Part shown: one piece after another, positions 35,439 to 44,540 of the stretch
Layout: the number at the start of each line of letters is the position of its first letter
How positions within the stretch are numbered: position 1 is the first letter of the stretch
NCBI RefSeq assembly: GCF_018413525.1
Contig: NZ_JAHCDD010000002.1
Coordinates: 62,001-126,000, forward strand
Length of the DNA stretch: 64,000 nt
From: Acidovorax sp. CCYZU-2555
GTDB lineage: Bacteria > Pseudomonadota > Gammaproteobacteria > Burkholderiales > Burkholderiaceae_C
Direction: 5' to 3'
Translations under genes and position numbers: made by a program
The notes under the pieces: generated by a model
What the model saw: the letters and a program-made list of their open reading frames with translations, nothing else
Told to the model about the DNA's origin: nothing
Database searches by the model: none

Positions 35439-37718
35439 TCAGCCCCACCAAACGGGCATCAGCCGCCGCACTTCATCGCGCGCAAAACGGTCGTCCATCA
35501 GAAACAGCTCGCCGGTATCTTTTTCGGACCGGATCACGCGGCCCGCGGCCTGCACCACCTTGCGCAGGCCGGGAAACAGATAGGTGTAGTCGTAGCCGGT
35601 GCGCATGCCGAAGCGCTGCTGCATACAGCGCTTCATGCTTTCGTTGACCGGGTTGAGTTGCGGCAGGCCCAGCGTGGCGATGAACGCGCCTATCAGCCGA
35701 TCGCCGGGAAGGTCTATGCCTTCGCCGAACGCTCCGCCCAGCACCGCAAAGCCCAGGCCCTGGCCGCCGGCCTGGAAGCGGTCTATGAAAGCCTGGCGGC
35801 TGTCGGTGCCCATGGCGCGCACCTGGCGCCAGACCGGCGGCGCATCGGGGCGCGCGCACAGCGCGTCGGCGACACGCTCCAGATAGTCGAAGCTGCTGAA
35901 AAAGCACAGGTAGTTGCCGGGGCGCTTGTGGAACTGGTCGCAGATCAGCGCGACGATGCGGTCGATCGAAGCTTCGCGGTCCTGGTAGCGCGTGGACACA
36001 TCGCGCACGATGTGCACGGCCAGCTGCGCGGCCTTGAACGGCGCGGGAACGTCGATCCACGGCGTGTCTGCGGGCAGGCCCAGCGTGTCGCGGTAGAACG
36101 CGGCCGGGCTCAGCGTGCCCGAGAACAGCACCGTCGCATGCGCGGCCGCATGGCGCGCGAGCAGGTGGGGCGCGGGAATCACATTGCGCACGCACAGCGT
36201 GGCCGCGCGCTTGCGCCCGCGCTGCGGCGCGAGCAGGGTGATGTCGAACAGCGCGTTGTCGTCGAGCTTTTCTTCAAGCACGGCGAACTGCAGCGCCTCG
36301 AGATAAAAGCCCAGCACCGGGTCGCCGGGCAGCATGGGGTGATCGGCGTTGGCTTCGGCGATCAGCGAGACGGCTTTTTGCAGTGCGGCCATGAAGTCGA
36401 GCGGCACCTGCGCATGGCATTCATAGGTCTGCTGCTGGCTTTCATGCAGCGTGTTCCACGCGCGCTGCAGTGCGTTCAGCGACGTGCGAATGCGGCCCTT
36501 GGCGTGTTTGCGCGCCGCCGCGAGCGCGAGCGGCGACAGCTCGGCGGTGTACATGCTGCGCGCGCGGTCCAGCAGGTTGTGCGCCTCGTCGACCAGCACG
36601 CCGACTTTCCAGTGATTGGCCTGGGTCAACGCATGCAGCATCGCCGAGCCGTCGTAGAAGTAGTTGTAGTCGCCGATGACCACATCGCTCCAGCGGGCCA
36701 CTTCCTGCGTGAGGTAGTAGGGGCAGATGTCGTGGGCCAGCGCCGCTTCGCGCAGGCGCGCGCTGTCCCAGACGGCGTGCACGTTCAGCACCGCGGCGCG
36801 CGCTTCGGGAAGGCGGTCGTAGAAGCCCTTGGCCAGCGGGCAGGAGTCGCCGTGGCAGGCCTTGTCGGGGTGCTCGCAGCTTTTCTCGCGCGACTGCAGC
36901 GTGAGCGCGCGCAGCGGCGCAGCGCCTGTGCTTTGCAGCTGGTGGTTGACCTGGGTCAGCGCCTGCGTGGCCAGGCCATGGCCCGTGCCCTTGGCGGTCA
37001 GGAAGAAGATCTTGTCCAGGCCTTGATCGGGGCAGGCCTTGAGCATGGGAAACAACGTGCCTATGGTCTTGCCAATGCCTGTAGGCGCCTGGGCCATCAG
37101 GCAGTTGCCGCCTTCGGGCGCGCGCGCGCAGCGGTAGACGGCGACTGACAGCGTGCGCTGGCCGGCGCGAAAAGTGCCCAAGGGAAAGGCCAGCGCCGTG
37201 AGCGCCGCATCGCGCGCGCGGCGGTGGGCGTCTTCGCTTTGCGCCCAGCGCAGAAAGCGCGCGCATTGCGTCTCGAAGAACGCCTGCAGTTCGGCGGCCT
37301 CGAAGACTTCGGTGATGGCGTGCTCTTTCTGGTTGCCGATGTTGAAGTAGATCAGCGCCACCTTGAGCCGCGCCAGCGCGCGTTCGCGGCACAGCAGATG
37401 GCCGTAGATCTTCGCCTGCGCCCAATGCAGAGCGCGGTGGTTGGCGCGGATCGCGTCGAGGTTGCCGCGGTAGGTCTTGATTTCTTCGAGCTGCCCGGCC
37501 GCGGCGTCGTAGCCGTCGGCGCGGCCGCGCACGCGCAGCGTTTCGTAGTCGCCCTGCAGCGCCACTTCGGCTTCGTAATCGGCGCCGCGCCGTGACTGCA
37601 CCAGCTGATGGCCTTCTATGCCCTGCAGCGCCGTGGGCGCGGGCGTGAAGCGCAGATCGAGGTCGCCCTGCTTGGCGGTGAACTCGCACAGCGTGCGCAC
37701 GGAGACGGTGTAGCTCAC
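35439..37718 (-). CDS. XPD/DinG-like Fe-S superfamily 2 DNA helicase paired with FAN1-like nuclease
   Basis: The 759-residue protein has a RecB-like front part (LEEIKTYRGNLDAI), Walker A QAPTGIGKTIGTL, four cysteines placed like an XPD iron-sulfur cluster (CEHPDKACHGDSCPLA, then HDICPYYLTQE), the DEAH box VLVDEAHNLLDR and the C-terminal arginine-finger motif QAAGRVIRSEKDTG. The GTG at 37718 is chosen because it overlaps the nuclease stop as GTGA and family similarity begins with SYTVSVRTLCEF; an ATG at 37754 is in frame. An unwinding partner for the nuclease in DNA repair is the likely role. Confidence 0.87.
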   Translation of the reverse strand: MSYTVSVRTLCEFTAKQGDLDLRFTPAPTALQGIEGHQLVQSRRGADYEAEVALQGDYETLRVRGRADGYDAAAGQLEEIKTYRGNLDAIRANHRALHWAQAKIYGHLLCRERALARLKVALIYFNIGNQKEHAITEVFEAAELQAFFETQCARFLRWAQSEDAHRRARDAALTALAFPLGTFRAGQRTLSVAVYRCARAPEGGNCLMAQAPTGIGKTIGTLFPMLKACPDQGLDKIFFLTAKGTGHGLATQALTQVNHQLQSTGAAPLRALTLQSREKSCEHPDKACHGDSCPLAKGFYDRLPEARAAVLNVHAVWDSARLREAALAHDICPYYLTQEVARWSDVVIGDYNYFYDGSAMLHALTQANHWKVGVLVDEAHNLLDRARSMYTAELSPLALAAARKHAKGRIRTSLNALQRAWNTLHESQQQTYECHAQVPLDFMAALQKAVSLIAEANADHPMLPGDPVLGFYLEALQFAVLEEKLDDNALFDITLLAPQRGRKRAATLCVRNVIPAPHLLARHAAAHATVLFSGTLSPAAFYRDTLGLPADTPWIDVPAPFKAAQLAVHIVRDVSTRYQDREASIDRIVALICDQFHKRPGNYLCFFSSFDYLERVADALCARPDAPPVWRQVRAMGTDSRQAFIDRFQAGGQGLGFAVLGGAFGEGIDLPGDRLIGAFIATLGLPQLNPVNESMKRCMQQRFGMRTGYDYTYLFPGLRKVVQAAGRVIRSEKDTGELFLMDDRFARDEVRRLMPVWWG

Positions 37719-39391
37719 GGCGCGTCCCCGGCCACGCGCCATTGCACATGGCATACGCTCACGGGAATGCCGTGCTCACTGCAGTATTGCAGCCAGCGGA
37801 TCTGGTTGTCCTGCAGTTTGTCGCCAGGGCCTTTGACTTCGACGAGTTCGTAGCGCTGTTCGGCGGGCCAGAAACGCACCAGGTCGGGAAAGCCGCTGCG
37901 ATTGGTCTTGACGTCGGCCATCAGCCGCGTGAACAGCAGCTTCAGATGCGCAGCGCTGATGCAGTCGAGCGCCAGGCGCAGCAGCGGCTCGGTCAGCAGG
38001 CCCCAGAACACAAACGGCGACTGCACGCCTTGCTTTTCGGCGTAGCGCGCCAGAATGGTGTGTGTGTAGTCGGCGGTGTCGAGCTCGGCGAGGCAGCGCG
38101 CGAACTCGGTCGCGCGGCGCGCGCTGAAGTCGGGCGCGCTCAGATCGGCCGGGCCGCTTTGGAACGGATGGAAGAAAGCACCCTGCACGGGTGCGAAGAT
38201 CGCGGGCCAGCACAGCAGGCCGAACAGCGAGTTGATCAGCGCGTTCTCGACATAGAACACCGGGCTGGTGTCGGTGTGCCAATGCGCACGCAGCGCGAAT
38301 TCCACGGACAGCGGCGCCGCGGGCGGATCGAGCACGATGTCCGCGCGCATCTGCACCAGCACCTGATTGGCCGCCGGGCGCGGGCGCGCTTTTGCCAGGC
38401 CCGTGTTGCGCAGCAGGCGCGGCAGCATGCGCCGCAATTTCTGCAGTTCTTCGTCGCCTTCGGGCGCCTGTTGCGCCAGCAGCGCCTGCTGCAAGGCTTC
38501 TTCATGGCGCTCCAGGCGTTCGAGCACGCGAATGCGCCGGTGGCGCGCGCCGGGGTAGCTGCACTGCGCATAGGTTTGCAGCGCTTCGTCCCAGAGCGCG
38601 GCGCGCTCGCAGGCATTGCCCAGGCGCAGCAGCAGCTTGGCGCGGCGTTTTTCCAGCCAGGGGTTGGGGCTTTCGCAGGCGGTCAGCGACTGCAGCACGG
38701 CAGCGCTGTCGGCGCCGTCTTCCAGTGCCTGCCTGCAGGCCTGCAGCGCAAGATAAGCGTCGATGTCGGCACGCGTCTGAAAGGCGCGCGAAGCGGCGTC
38801 GAAGGCCACGCTTTCGTACTTGAACACGCCCAGGTCGGCGAGCACGAACTCGGTCCAGTTCTGGTGCAGGTTGCCGAAGAACATCAGCCGCAGGCGCTCG
38901 CTGAGTTCGCCCAGCATCACGCGCCATACGGGCTCGCTGGCCTGCGGATGCCATTCGGCGTAGCGCCGCGGCGCGACATGCACGCTGGCCAATGCTTGCA
39001 GCCAGTCGGATTTGCGCGTGCCGCTGCCGCGCGCTTCGCCTGCGAACACGCTGGTGAGTTCGGCGCGCGTGTGCAGATCGAACAGCTCGTCGAGCTGCAT
39101 GGGGGTCTCGGTATCGAGCCAGCCCAGAGCGAGCAAGGGTTGGGCCGCGGCTTCTATCCCCGGAATCTCGTCATAGACCAGCTTGGACGCGCGAAACCAC
39201 GGCCCGCGGCGCATCAGCATGCGCACCAGCAAGGCCTGGGACAGCGGCGCCAGCGCGCCGAACTGCGCGAGAAAGTCGCGTTCGCGCGCATCGAGCAGGT
39301 CGCTGTAGCGCTGCTCTATCCAGGCCAGCGCGCGCTCGAAGTTGTGCAGATAGTAATAGCGGTGCGGGGGCACCAGACCGACGGTCACCAT
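37715..39391 (-). CDS. FAN1-like structure-specific nuclease (VRR-NUC domain)
   Basis: FAN1 enzymes cut branched DNA and help remove interstrand crosslinks. The 558-residue protein begins PPHRYYYLHNFERALAWIEQ, has a central helical region, and ends in a VRR-NUC domain with Asp503 (SGFPDLVRFW), Glu518 and Lys520 (YELVEVKGPGDKLQDNQ), the PD-(D/E)XK active site. The length is about that of bacterial FAN1. It is the first gene of a two-gene operon with the helicase, and a LexA-like box lies 98 bases upstream. Confidence 0.9.
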   Translation of the reverse strand: MVTVGLVPPHRYYYLHNFERALAWIEQRYSDLLDARERDFLAQFGALAPLSQALLVRMLMRRGPWFRASKLVYDEIPGIEAAAQPLLALGWLDTETPMQLDELFDLHTRAELTSVFAGEARGSGTRKSDWLQALASVHVAPRRYAEWHPQASEPVWRVMLGELSERLRLMFFGNLHQNWTEFVLADLGVFKYESVAFDAASRAFQTRADIDAYLALQACRQALEDGADSAAVLQSLTACESPNPWLEKRRAKLLLRLGNACERAALWDEALQTYAQCSYPGARHRRIRVLERLERHEEALQQALLAQQAPEGDEELQKLRRMLPRLLRNTGLAKARPRPAANQVLVQMRADIVLDPPAAPLSVEFALRAHWHTDTSPVFYVENALINSLFGLLCWPAIFAPVQGAFFHPFQSGPADLSAPDFSARRATEFARCLAELDTADYTHTILARYAEKQGVQSPFVFWGLLTEPLLRLALDCISAAHLKLLFTRLMADVKTNRSGFPDLVRFWPAEQRYELVEVKGPGDKLQDNQIRWLQYCSEHGIPVSVCHVQWRVAGDAP

Positions 39392-39738
39392 GTTTCAATC
39401 CGCAGTCTTGGCCTGCAGGGGCCGCGCGCCGGCAGGTGGGCGCGCAACGCGCAAATCAGGGCCATCGACAGGTGTGAGCATGTGCATACTGTACATAAGT
39501 ACATGTTTTTGGACTGAAAAAGAACCCATGGAACGCACTTTGCTACTTTGTCTGTAGCGAGGCGTGCTGCCGGCGCGCGCGCCTTGGCGTTTTGTGGCAT
39601 TCGCGCCAGCGCCAGGCGCGGCGCCGCATTTGTCGTTCATCCTGCGGGCATCCGCAGGCACAATCGCTGCTTGCAAAAGATGGGGGGATGCGTGCCGCAT
39701 CCGTGGGGTCGATCGCAATTTCAAATCCAGAGGTCACA
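39392..39738. promoter_or_regulatory. divergent promoter region between FAN1-like gene and livK-type gene
   Basis: These 347 bases have no convincing gene. They hold the LexA-like box at 39489, an AT-rich stretch around it that suits a leftward promoter, and a perfect hairpin CCTGCGG-GCAT-CCGCAGG at 39641-39658 on the side of the transporter gene. Confidence 0.5.
39489..39504. promoter_or_regulatory. LexA-like SOS box
   Basis: CTGTACATAAGTACAT matches the 16-base SOS box CTG-N10-CAG except for the last base, and contains the perfect palindrome TGTAC-ATAA-GTACA. Its position 98 bases upstream of a DNA-repair nuclease gene makes SOS control plausible. Confidence 0.5.
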
Positions 39739-40938
39739 ATGTTTGCTCTTTTCGCTTCCCGGTTAGTCAAGGGTGTTGCCACGGTTGCCGTGGGTTCGGT
39801 GGCCGTGCTGGCCCAGGCGCAGACGCCGGCTCCGATCAAGGTGGGTGTGGCGCTGGACATTTCGGGCCCGTTCGCGGCGCCCGGCGCTGAAATTCGCGAC
39901 GGCCTGAATCTGGCCATCAAGCTGCTGGGCAGCAAGCTCGGCGGCGTGCCCGCCGAATTCATCCAGGCCGACATGGCCGGCAACCCCGAGCAGGCGCGCC
40001 AGTTGGTCGACCGCTTCATCCAGCGCGAAAAGATCGATCTGTTCACCGGCCCCGTGGCTTCGAACGTGGCGCTGGCCGTGGGCCCCACGCTGTTCGCGGC
40101 CAAGGTGCCTTACCTGTCGGCCAATGCAGGCCCCAGCCAGCTCGCGGGCGCGCAGTGCAATGCCTACTTCTTCGGCACCAGCTACCAGAACGATTCCATG
40201 CACGAGGCCGCGGGCCAGTACGCCGCCAACAAGGGCTACAACAAGGTCGTGATCATGGCGCCCAACTACCCCGCGGGCAAGGATGCGCTCAACGGTTTCA
40301 AGCGCCTGTACAAGAAGCCGCTGGCCGACGAGATCTACACCAAGGTCGGTCAGCTCGACTTCGCCGCCGAGCTGGCCCAGCTGCGCGCGGCCAAGCCCGA
40401 AGCGGTCTACATCTTCCAGGCCGGCGGCATGGGCATCAACTTCATCAAGCAGTTCATGGCCGCGGGCCTGAACAAGGACATCACGCTGATCTCCTCGCCG
40501 TTCACTGCCGACGAGGACATCATCCCGGCCGTGGGCAACTCGATGGTCGGCCTGTTCAACGCCTCGTCGTATGCGCATGACCTGCCGGTGGCCGCCAACC
40601 AGAAATTCGTCGCCGAGTTCCGCAAGGCCTACAACGGCCGCTACCCGTCGCTGTACGCGGCGTTCGCGTACGACGTGGTGATGAACATGGACGCGGCGGT
40701 CAAGCAATTGGGCGGCAAGGTCAGCGACAAGCCGGCGCTGGCCAAGGCGCTCAAGACCGCGTCATTCGACTCGGTGCGCGGCCCGGTCAAGTACGGCAAC
40801 AACCAGTTCCTGATCCAGGACTATTACCTGCGCAAGGTGGTGCAGGGCGCCGACGGCCGCGTGACCAATCAGCTGCAGCCGGGCAAGGTGCTGACTGCGC
40901 ATCAGGATGCGTTTGCCAGCCAATGCGCCTTGAAGTAA
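39739..40938 (+). CDS. branched-chain amino acid/amide-type ABC transporter substrate-binding protein
   Basis: The 399-residue periplasmic receptor has a signal peptide (VATVAVGSVAVLAQAQT) and a LivK-type fold beginning PIKVGVALDISGPFAAPGAE, with NKGYNKVVIMAPNYPAG linking to the second lobe. It is the receptor of a five-gene ABC importer encoded downstream. The ligand is not obvious; such systems in Burkholderiales carry amino acids, amides or aromatic acids. An in-frame upstream extension of 49 codons lacks a ribosome site and is not used. Confidence 0.9.
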   Translation: MFALFASRLVKGVATVAVGSVAVLAQAQTPAPIKVGVALDISGPFAAPGAEIRDGLNLAIKLLGSKLGGVPAEFIQADMAGNPEQARQLVDRFIQREKIDLFTGPVASNVALAVGPTLFAAKVPYLSANAGPSQLAGAQCNAYFFGTSYQNDSMHEAAGQYAANKGYNKVVIMAPNYPAGKDALNGFKRLYKKPLADEIYTKVGQLDFAAELAQLRAAKPEAVYIFQAGGMGINFIKQFMAAGLNKDITLISSPFTADEDIIPAVGNSMVGLFNASSYAHDLPVAANQKFVAEFRKAYNGRYPSLYAAFAYDVVMNMDAAVKQLGGKVSDKPALAKALKTASFDSVRGPVKYGNNQFLIQDYYLRKVVQGADGRVTNQLQPGKVLTAHQDAFASQCALK

Positions 40939-40961
40939 TTGGGCTGGGAGTTCGAGGGCGG

Positions 40962-41010
40962 GCCGTTCATCCTTCGATCGTTCGACAGGCTCAGGACTCA
41001 GGACGAACGG
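40962..41010. repeat. REP-like intergenic repeat, copy C
   Basis: CCGTTCATCCTTCGATCGTT then CGACAGGCTCAGGACTCAGG and ACGAACGG repeats the unit seen at 15791-15850, here with an internal duplication of the AGGACT part. It lies between the receptor and first permease genes. Confidence 0.7.
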
Positions 41011-41035
41011 ATAACCCGATGGCGCGGAGCGGCGA

Positions 41036-41953
41036 ATGGATGTGACTTTTTTTCTCGAACAGATCTTCAACGGTCTGGGCTATGGCTTCATGCTGTTCCT
41101 GCTCGCGGCCGGGCTGACGCTGGTGTTCGGCATCATGGATACGCTGAACCTGGCCCACGGCTCGCTGTTCATGGTCGGCGGCTATGTGTCGGCGAGCGTG
41201 CATGCGCAATCGGGGTCGTTCATCGCCGCGGTGCTGGTCGCCGTGGTGGTGACGGTGCTGCTGGCCGTGCTGCTGGAAGCCTTGCTGGTGCGCAAGCTCT
41301 ACGGCCGCGACCATCTGTCCCAGGTGCTGGCGACGTTCGGCATCGTGCTGGTCGCCGATGACGTGGTGAAGTTCATCTGGGGGCCGTCGCCCATCATGGC
41401 GCCCACGCCCGCGCTGCTGTCGGGGCCCATCGAGCTGCTGGGCCTGCCGTATCCGTCGTACCGTCTGCTGATCCTCACGGCAGGCCTGGCCGTGGCCGCG
41501 GGGCTTTATCTGCTGGTCAATCACAGCAAGCTGGGCATGCTGGTGCGCGCGGGCGCGTCGAACCGGGCCATGGCCGAGTTCATGGGCGTGCGCGTGTCGC
41601 GGGTCTTCACCATCGTGTTCGCGCTGGGCGCGGCGCTCGCGGCGCTGGCGGGCGCGCTGATGGGGCCGATCAGCGCCGTACAGATAGGCATGGGGGAGTC
41701 GATCCTGATTCCCGCGCTGGTGGTGATCGTGATCGGCGGCATTGGCTCGGTGCGCGGCGCGTTCGTCGCGAGCCTGCTGGTTGGCCTGGTCGATACCGCC
41801 GGCCGCGCTTTTTTGCCGCCGCTGCTGCGCGAAGTGCTGTCGCCCGCGCTGGCCGCCGATGTCGGCCCCGCGATCTCGAGCATCGCCATGTACATGCTGA
41901 TGGCCGGCGTGCTGGTCTTCAAGCCTTCGGGACTGTTCCCGGCCCGTGTATGA
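41036..41953 (+). CDS. ABC transporter permease, LivH type
   Basis: The 305-residue permease has about eight membrane helices and the LivH signatures GLTLVFGIMDTLNLAHGSLF near the N-terminus and NRAMAEFMGVRVSRVF, the cytoplasmic loop that contacts the ATPase. The C-terminus has IGGIGSVRGAFVASLLVGLV. It overlaps the LivM-type start by four bases. Confidence 0.93.
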   Translation: MDVTFFLEQIFNGLGYGFMLFLLAAGLTLVFGIMDTLNLAHGSLFMVGGYVSASVHAQSGSFIAAVLVAVVVTVLLAVLLEALLVRKLYGRDHLSQVLATFGIVLVADDVVKFIWGPSPIMAPTPALLSGPIELLGLPYPSYRLLILTAGLAVAAGLYLLVNHSKLGMLVRAGASNRAMAEFMGVRVSRVFTIVFALGAALAALAGALMGPISAVQIGMGESILIPALVVIVIGGIGSVRGAFVASLLVGLVDTAGRAFLPPLLREVLSPALAADVGPAISSIAMYMLMAGVLVFKPSGLFPARV

Positions 41954-42924
41954 GTGAGTCTTCCATGAATTCCAAGGCTTCGCCCTGGGGCGCGCGCGCC
42001 GGCATCGCCGTGCTGGTGCTGGCCCTGGCGCTGGTTCCGCTGCTCGCGCCGCTGTTCGATCTCGATTACTACACCGGCTTCGTGCGCCGGCTGATGATCG
42101 TCGCGCTGGCCGCGGCGAGCCTGAATTTCCTGATGGGCCGCGTGGGCCTGGTGGCGCTGGGCCATGCGGGCTTTGTCGGCGTGGGCGCATACGCGGTCGC
42201 GGCGCTGGCCGAGGCCGGCTTTTCTTCGGCCTGGCTGATCTGGGGCGTGGCGAGCGTGGCGGGCGTGGTCGTTGCCGGCCTCATAGGCGCGGTCGCGCTG
42301 CGCACCAAGGGCGTGTACTTCATCATGATCACGCTGGCGTTCGCGCAGATGCTGTTCTATCTCGCGGTGTCGCTGCGCAAGTACGGCGGCGACGACGGCT
42401 ATACGCTCTACGCGCCGCTGAATCTGATCGGCGGCGAGAACGCGATCGCTGCCAGCGGCGCGCCGCTGTATTGGGTGGTGCTGGCCATCGTGGCGCTGGT
42501 GCTGCTGGCGCTGTGGCGTGTCGAAGCCTCGCATTTCGGCCGCGCGCTCGAAGGCATTCGCGACAACGAGACGCGCATGCAGGCCATGGGCTATCCCACC
42601 TACCTTCTGAAGCTGTGCGCATTCGCCGCGGCCGGCGGTGTCGCCAGTCTGTCGGGCGCGCTGATCGCGACGCAAAACGGCTTCATCAGCCCCTCGCTGA
42701 TGCACTGGACGCAATCGGCGCTGTTCATCGTGATGGTGGTCATAGGCGGCGTGGGCCGGCGCTGGGGCGCGCCGCTGGGCGTGGCCGTGTGGCTGGTGTT
42801 CGAGGAAGTGCTCAAGCAATTCACCGAGTACTGGCATGCGCCCATGGGTCTGCTGCTGATTGCCGTGGTGTTTCTCGCGCCCAAGGGCTTGTCCGCACTC
42901 GCATCGAGAAAGGCCGCGCCATGA
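41950..42924 (+). CDS. ABC transporter permease, LivM type
   Basis: The 324-residue second permease has RLMIVALAAASLNFLMGRVG and LVALGHAGFVGVGAYAVA, with the coupling loop LEGIRDNETRMQAMGYPTYL. Several helices are evident. It starts in an ATGA overlap with the LivH-type gene and ends in another overlap with the LivG-type gene, so all are co-translated. A second ATG at 41965 is possible. Confidence 0.93.
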   Translation: MSESSMNSKASPWGARAGIAVLVLALALVPLLAPLFDLDYYTGFVRRLMIVALAAASLNFLMGRVGLVALGHAGFVGVGAYAVAALAEAGFSSAWLIWGVASVAGVVVAGLIGAVALRTKGVYFIMITLAFAQMLFYLAVSLRKYGGDDGYTLYAPLNLIGGENAIAASGAPLYWVVLAIVALVLLALWRVEASHFGRALEGIRDNETRMQAMGYPTYLLKLCAFAAAGGVASLSGALIATQNGFISPSLMHWTQSALFIVMVVIGGVGRRWGAPLGVAVWLVFEEVLKQFTEYWHAPMGLLLIAVVFLAPKGLSALASRKAAP

Positions 42925-43676
42925 CGCTGCTGGTCGCGCATCAACTCGTCAAGCGCTTCGGCGCGCTGCTGGCCACGGACCATGTGAGCTTTGCGGTGAA
43001 CGCCGGCGAAATCCACGCCTTGATAGGCCCCAACGGCGCGGGCAAGTCGACGCTGGTCAATCTGATTTCGGGGCTGCTGCCCGCCGATGGCGGCACGCTG
43101 TCGCTCGATGGCGTGGATCTCACGCACCTCGCGCCGCACCGGCGCGTGGCCGCGGGGCTGTCGCGCTGTTTCCAGGTGACCAGCATCTTCCCGCAGCAGA
43201 CCGTGGGCGAGAACCTGCTGCTCGCGGTGCAGGCGCATGCGGGCTCGAGCTTTCGCTTCGCCAGGCGCCGTGAAACCGACCATGATCTGCTCGCGGCCGC
43301 GCAGGCGCTCGCCGAGCGCGTGACGCTGGCCGGTGAGTGGAGCCGCGTCGCCGGCACCTTGCCGCATGGCGCGCAGCGCAAGCTCGATGTGGCGCTGGCG
43401 ATCGCCGCGGCACCGAAGCTGCTGCTGCTCGACGAGCCCATGGCGGGCATGGGCCCGGTCGAGTCGGCCGAAATGGTCGAGCTGATTCAACGCCTGCGCC
43501 AGGACATGGCCATTTTGCTGATTGAACATGACATGGACGCGGTATTCCAGCTCGCCGACCGCATTTCGGTGCTGGTCTACGGCAAGGTGCTGACCAGCGG
43601 CACGGCGGCCGAGATCCAGGCCGATGCGCAGGTGCAGGCGGTGTATCTGGGCACCGAAGAAGAGGTGGGCGCATGA
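42921..43676 (+). CDS. ABC transporter ATP-binding protein, LivG type
   Basis: The 251-residue ATPase has Walker A GPNGAGKSTLVN, the LivG-typical SRCFQVTSIFPQQTVGENLL, a variant signature with LPHGAQRKLDVALAIA in place of LSGGQ, and Walker B LLLLDEPMAGMGP. The C-terminus has the YGKVLTSGTAAEIQ and VYLG motifs. Its start overlaps the LivM-type stop. Confidence 0.93.
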   Translation: MTLLVAHQLVKRFGALLATDHVSFAVNAGEIHALIGPNGAGKSTLVNLISGLLPADGGTLSLDGVDLTHLAPHRRVAAGLSRCFQVTSIFPQQTVGENLLLAVQAHAGSSFRFARRRETDHDLLAAAQALAERVTLAGEWSRVAGTLPHGAQRKLDVALAIAAAPKLLLLDEPMAGMGPVESAEMVELIQRLRQDMAILLIEHDMDAVFQLADRISVLVYGKVLTSGTAAEIQADAQVQAVYLGTEEEVGA

Positions 43677-44389
43677 GCACGACTCCCTTGCTGGCCTGCG
43701 AAGGCCTCGAAGCCGGCTATGGCGCGAGCCAGGTGCTGTTCGGCATCGATTTCCACATCATGCAGGGCGAAGTGGTGACGCTGCTGGGCCGCAATGGCAT
43801 GGGCAAGAGCACCACCATCAAGACCATCATCGGTGCGCTCAGGCCCAGCAAGGGCGAAGTGCGCTTCGCGGGTGAGTCGGTGAAAGCCAGGTCGCCCGAC
43901 GCGATCGCGCGCCTGGGCGTGGCCATCGTGCCCGAAGGGCGCCACTGCTTTCCGAATCTCTCGGTGCGCGAGCACCTGGTGGCGTTCGCCGCGCAGCGCA
44001 ACGGCCAGCGCGACGCCTGGACCCTGGAGCGCATCTACGGTGTGTTCCCGCGCCTCAAGGAGCGCGAGCACCACATGGGCAACCAGCTGTCGGGCGGCGA
44101 GCAGCAGATGCTCGCCATAGGCCGCGCGCTGTCGACCAATCCGCGGCTGCTGATTCTCGACGAGGCCACGGAAGGCCTGGCGCCCGTGATCCGCGAGGAA
44201 ATCTGGCGCTGCCTGGCGACGCTCAGGGACGCGGGCCAGACGATTCTCGTGGTCGACAAATACGTGCACCGGCTCGTGGCCCTGGCCGACCGCCATGTGA
44301 TTCTCGAGCGCGGCAATGCGGTCTGGCAGGGCACGTCCGCCGAGCTCAATGCCGATCGCGGGCTGTGGCACCAGCATTTGGGTGTGTGA
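43673..44389 (+). CDS. ABC transporter ATP-binding protein, LivF type
   Basis: The 238-residue ATPase has Walker A LGRNGMGKSTTIKT, LivF-type IVPEGRHCFPNLSVREHL, signature QLSGGEQQMLAIGRAL and Walker B LLILDEATEGLAP. It completes the five-gene importer with the LivG-type subunit, whose stop it overlaps by four bases. A GCATCG-AAAGC-CGATGC hairpin lies just after at 44401-44417. Confidence 0.93.
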   Translation: MSTTPLLACEGLEAGYGASQVLFGIDFHIMQGEVVTLLGRNGMGKSTTIKTIIGALRPSKGEVRFAGESVKARSPDAIARLGVAIVPEGRHCFPNLSVREHLVAFAAQRNGQRDAWTLERIYGVFPRLKEREHHMGNQLSGGEQQMLAIGRALSTNPRLLILDEATEGLAPVIREEIWRCLATLRDAGQTILVVDKYVHRLVALADRHVILERGNAVWQGTSAELNADRGLWHQHLGV

Positions 44390-44400
44390 GCGCCGCTATT

Positions 44401-44417
44401 GCATCGAAAGCCGATGC
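44401..44417 (+). other. hairpin GCATCG-N5-CGATGC after the ABC operon
   Basis: A perfect 6-5-6 inverted repeat 12 bases after the LivF-type stop. It is not followed by a T-run, so it is an mRNA 3' structure or a weak terminator rather than a clear one. Confidence 0.4.
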
Positions 44418-44540
44418 ACGCCCGAATAGCGCGCATTTTCCGTCCGACGAACGGTGGTGCGAAGACGACAGGGTGTAATTCAATTTGTGTCTTTTGTTGC
44501 TAACATGCATCCGACCTTGGCCTTTTCCTTCCCGGTAGAT

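Noticed and set aside
37719-37754. ATG start of the helicase at 37754 or 37742
   Set aside because: Both lie inside the nuclease gene without a ribosome site; the GTGA overlap at 37718 agrees with where similarity begins.
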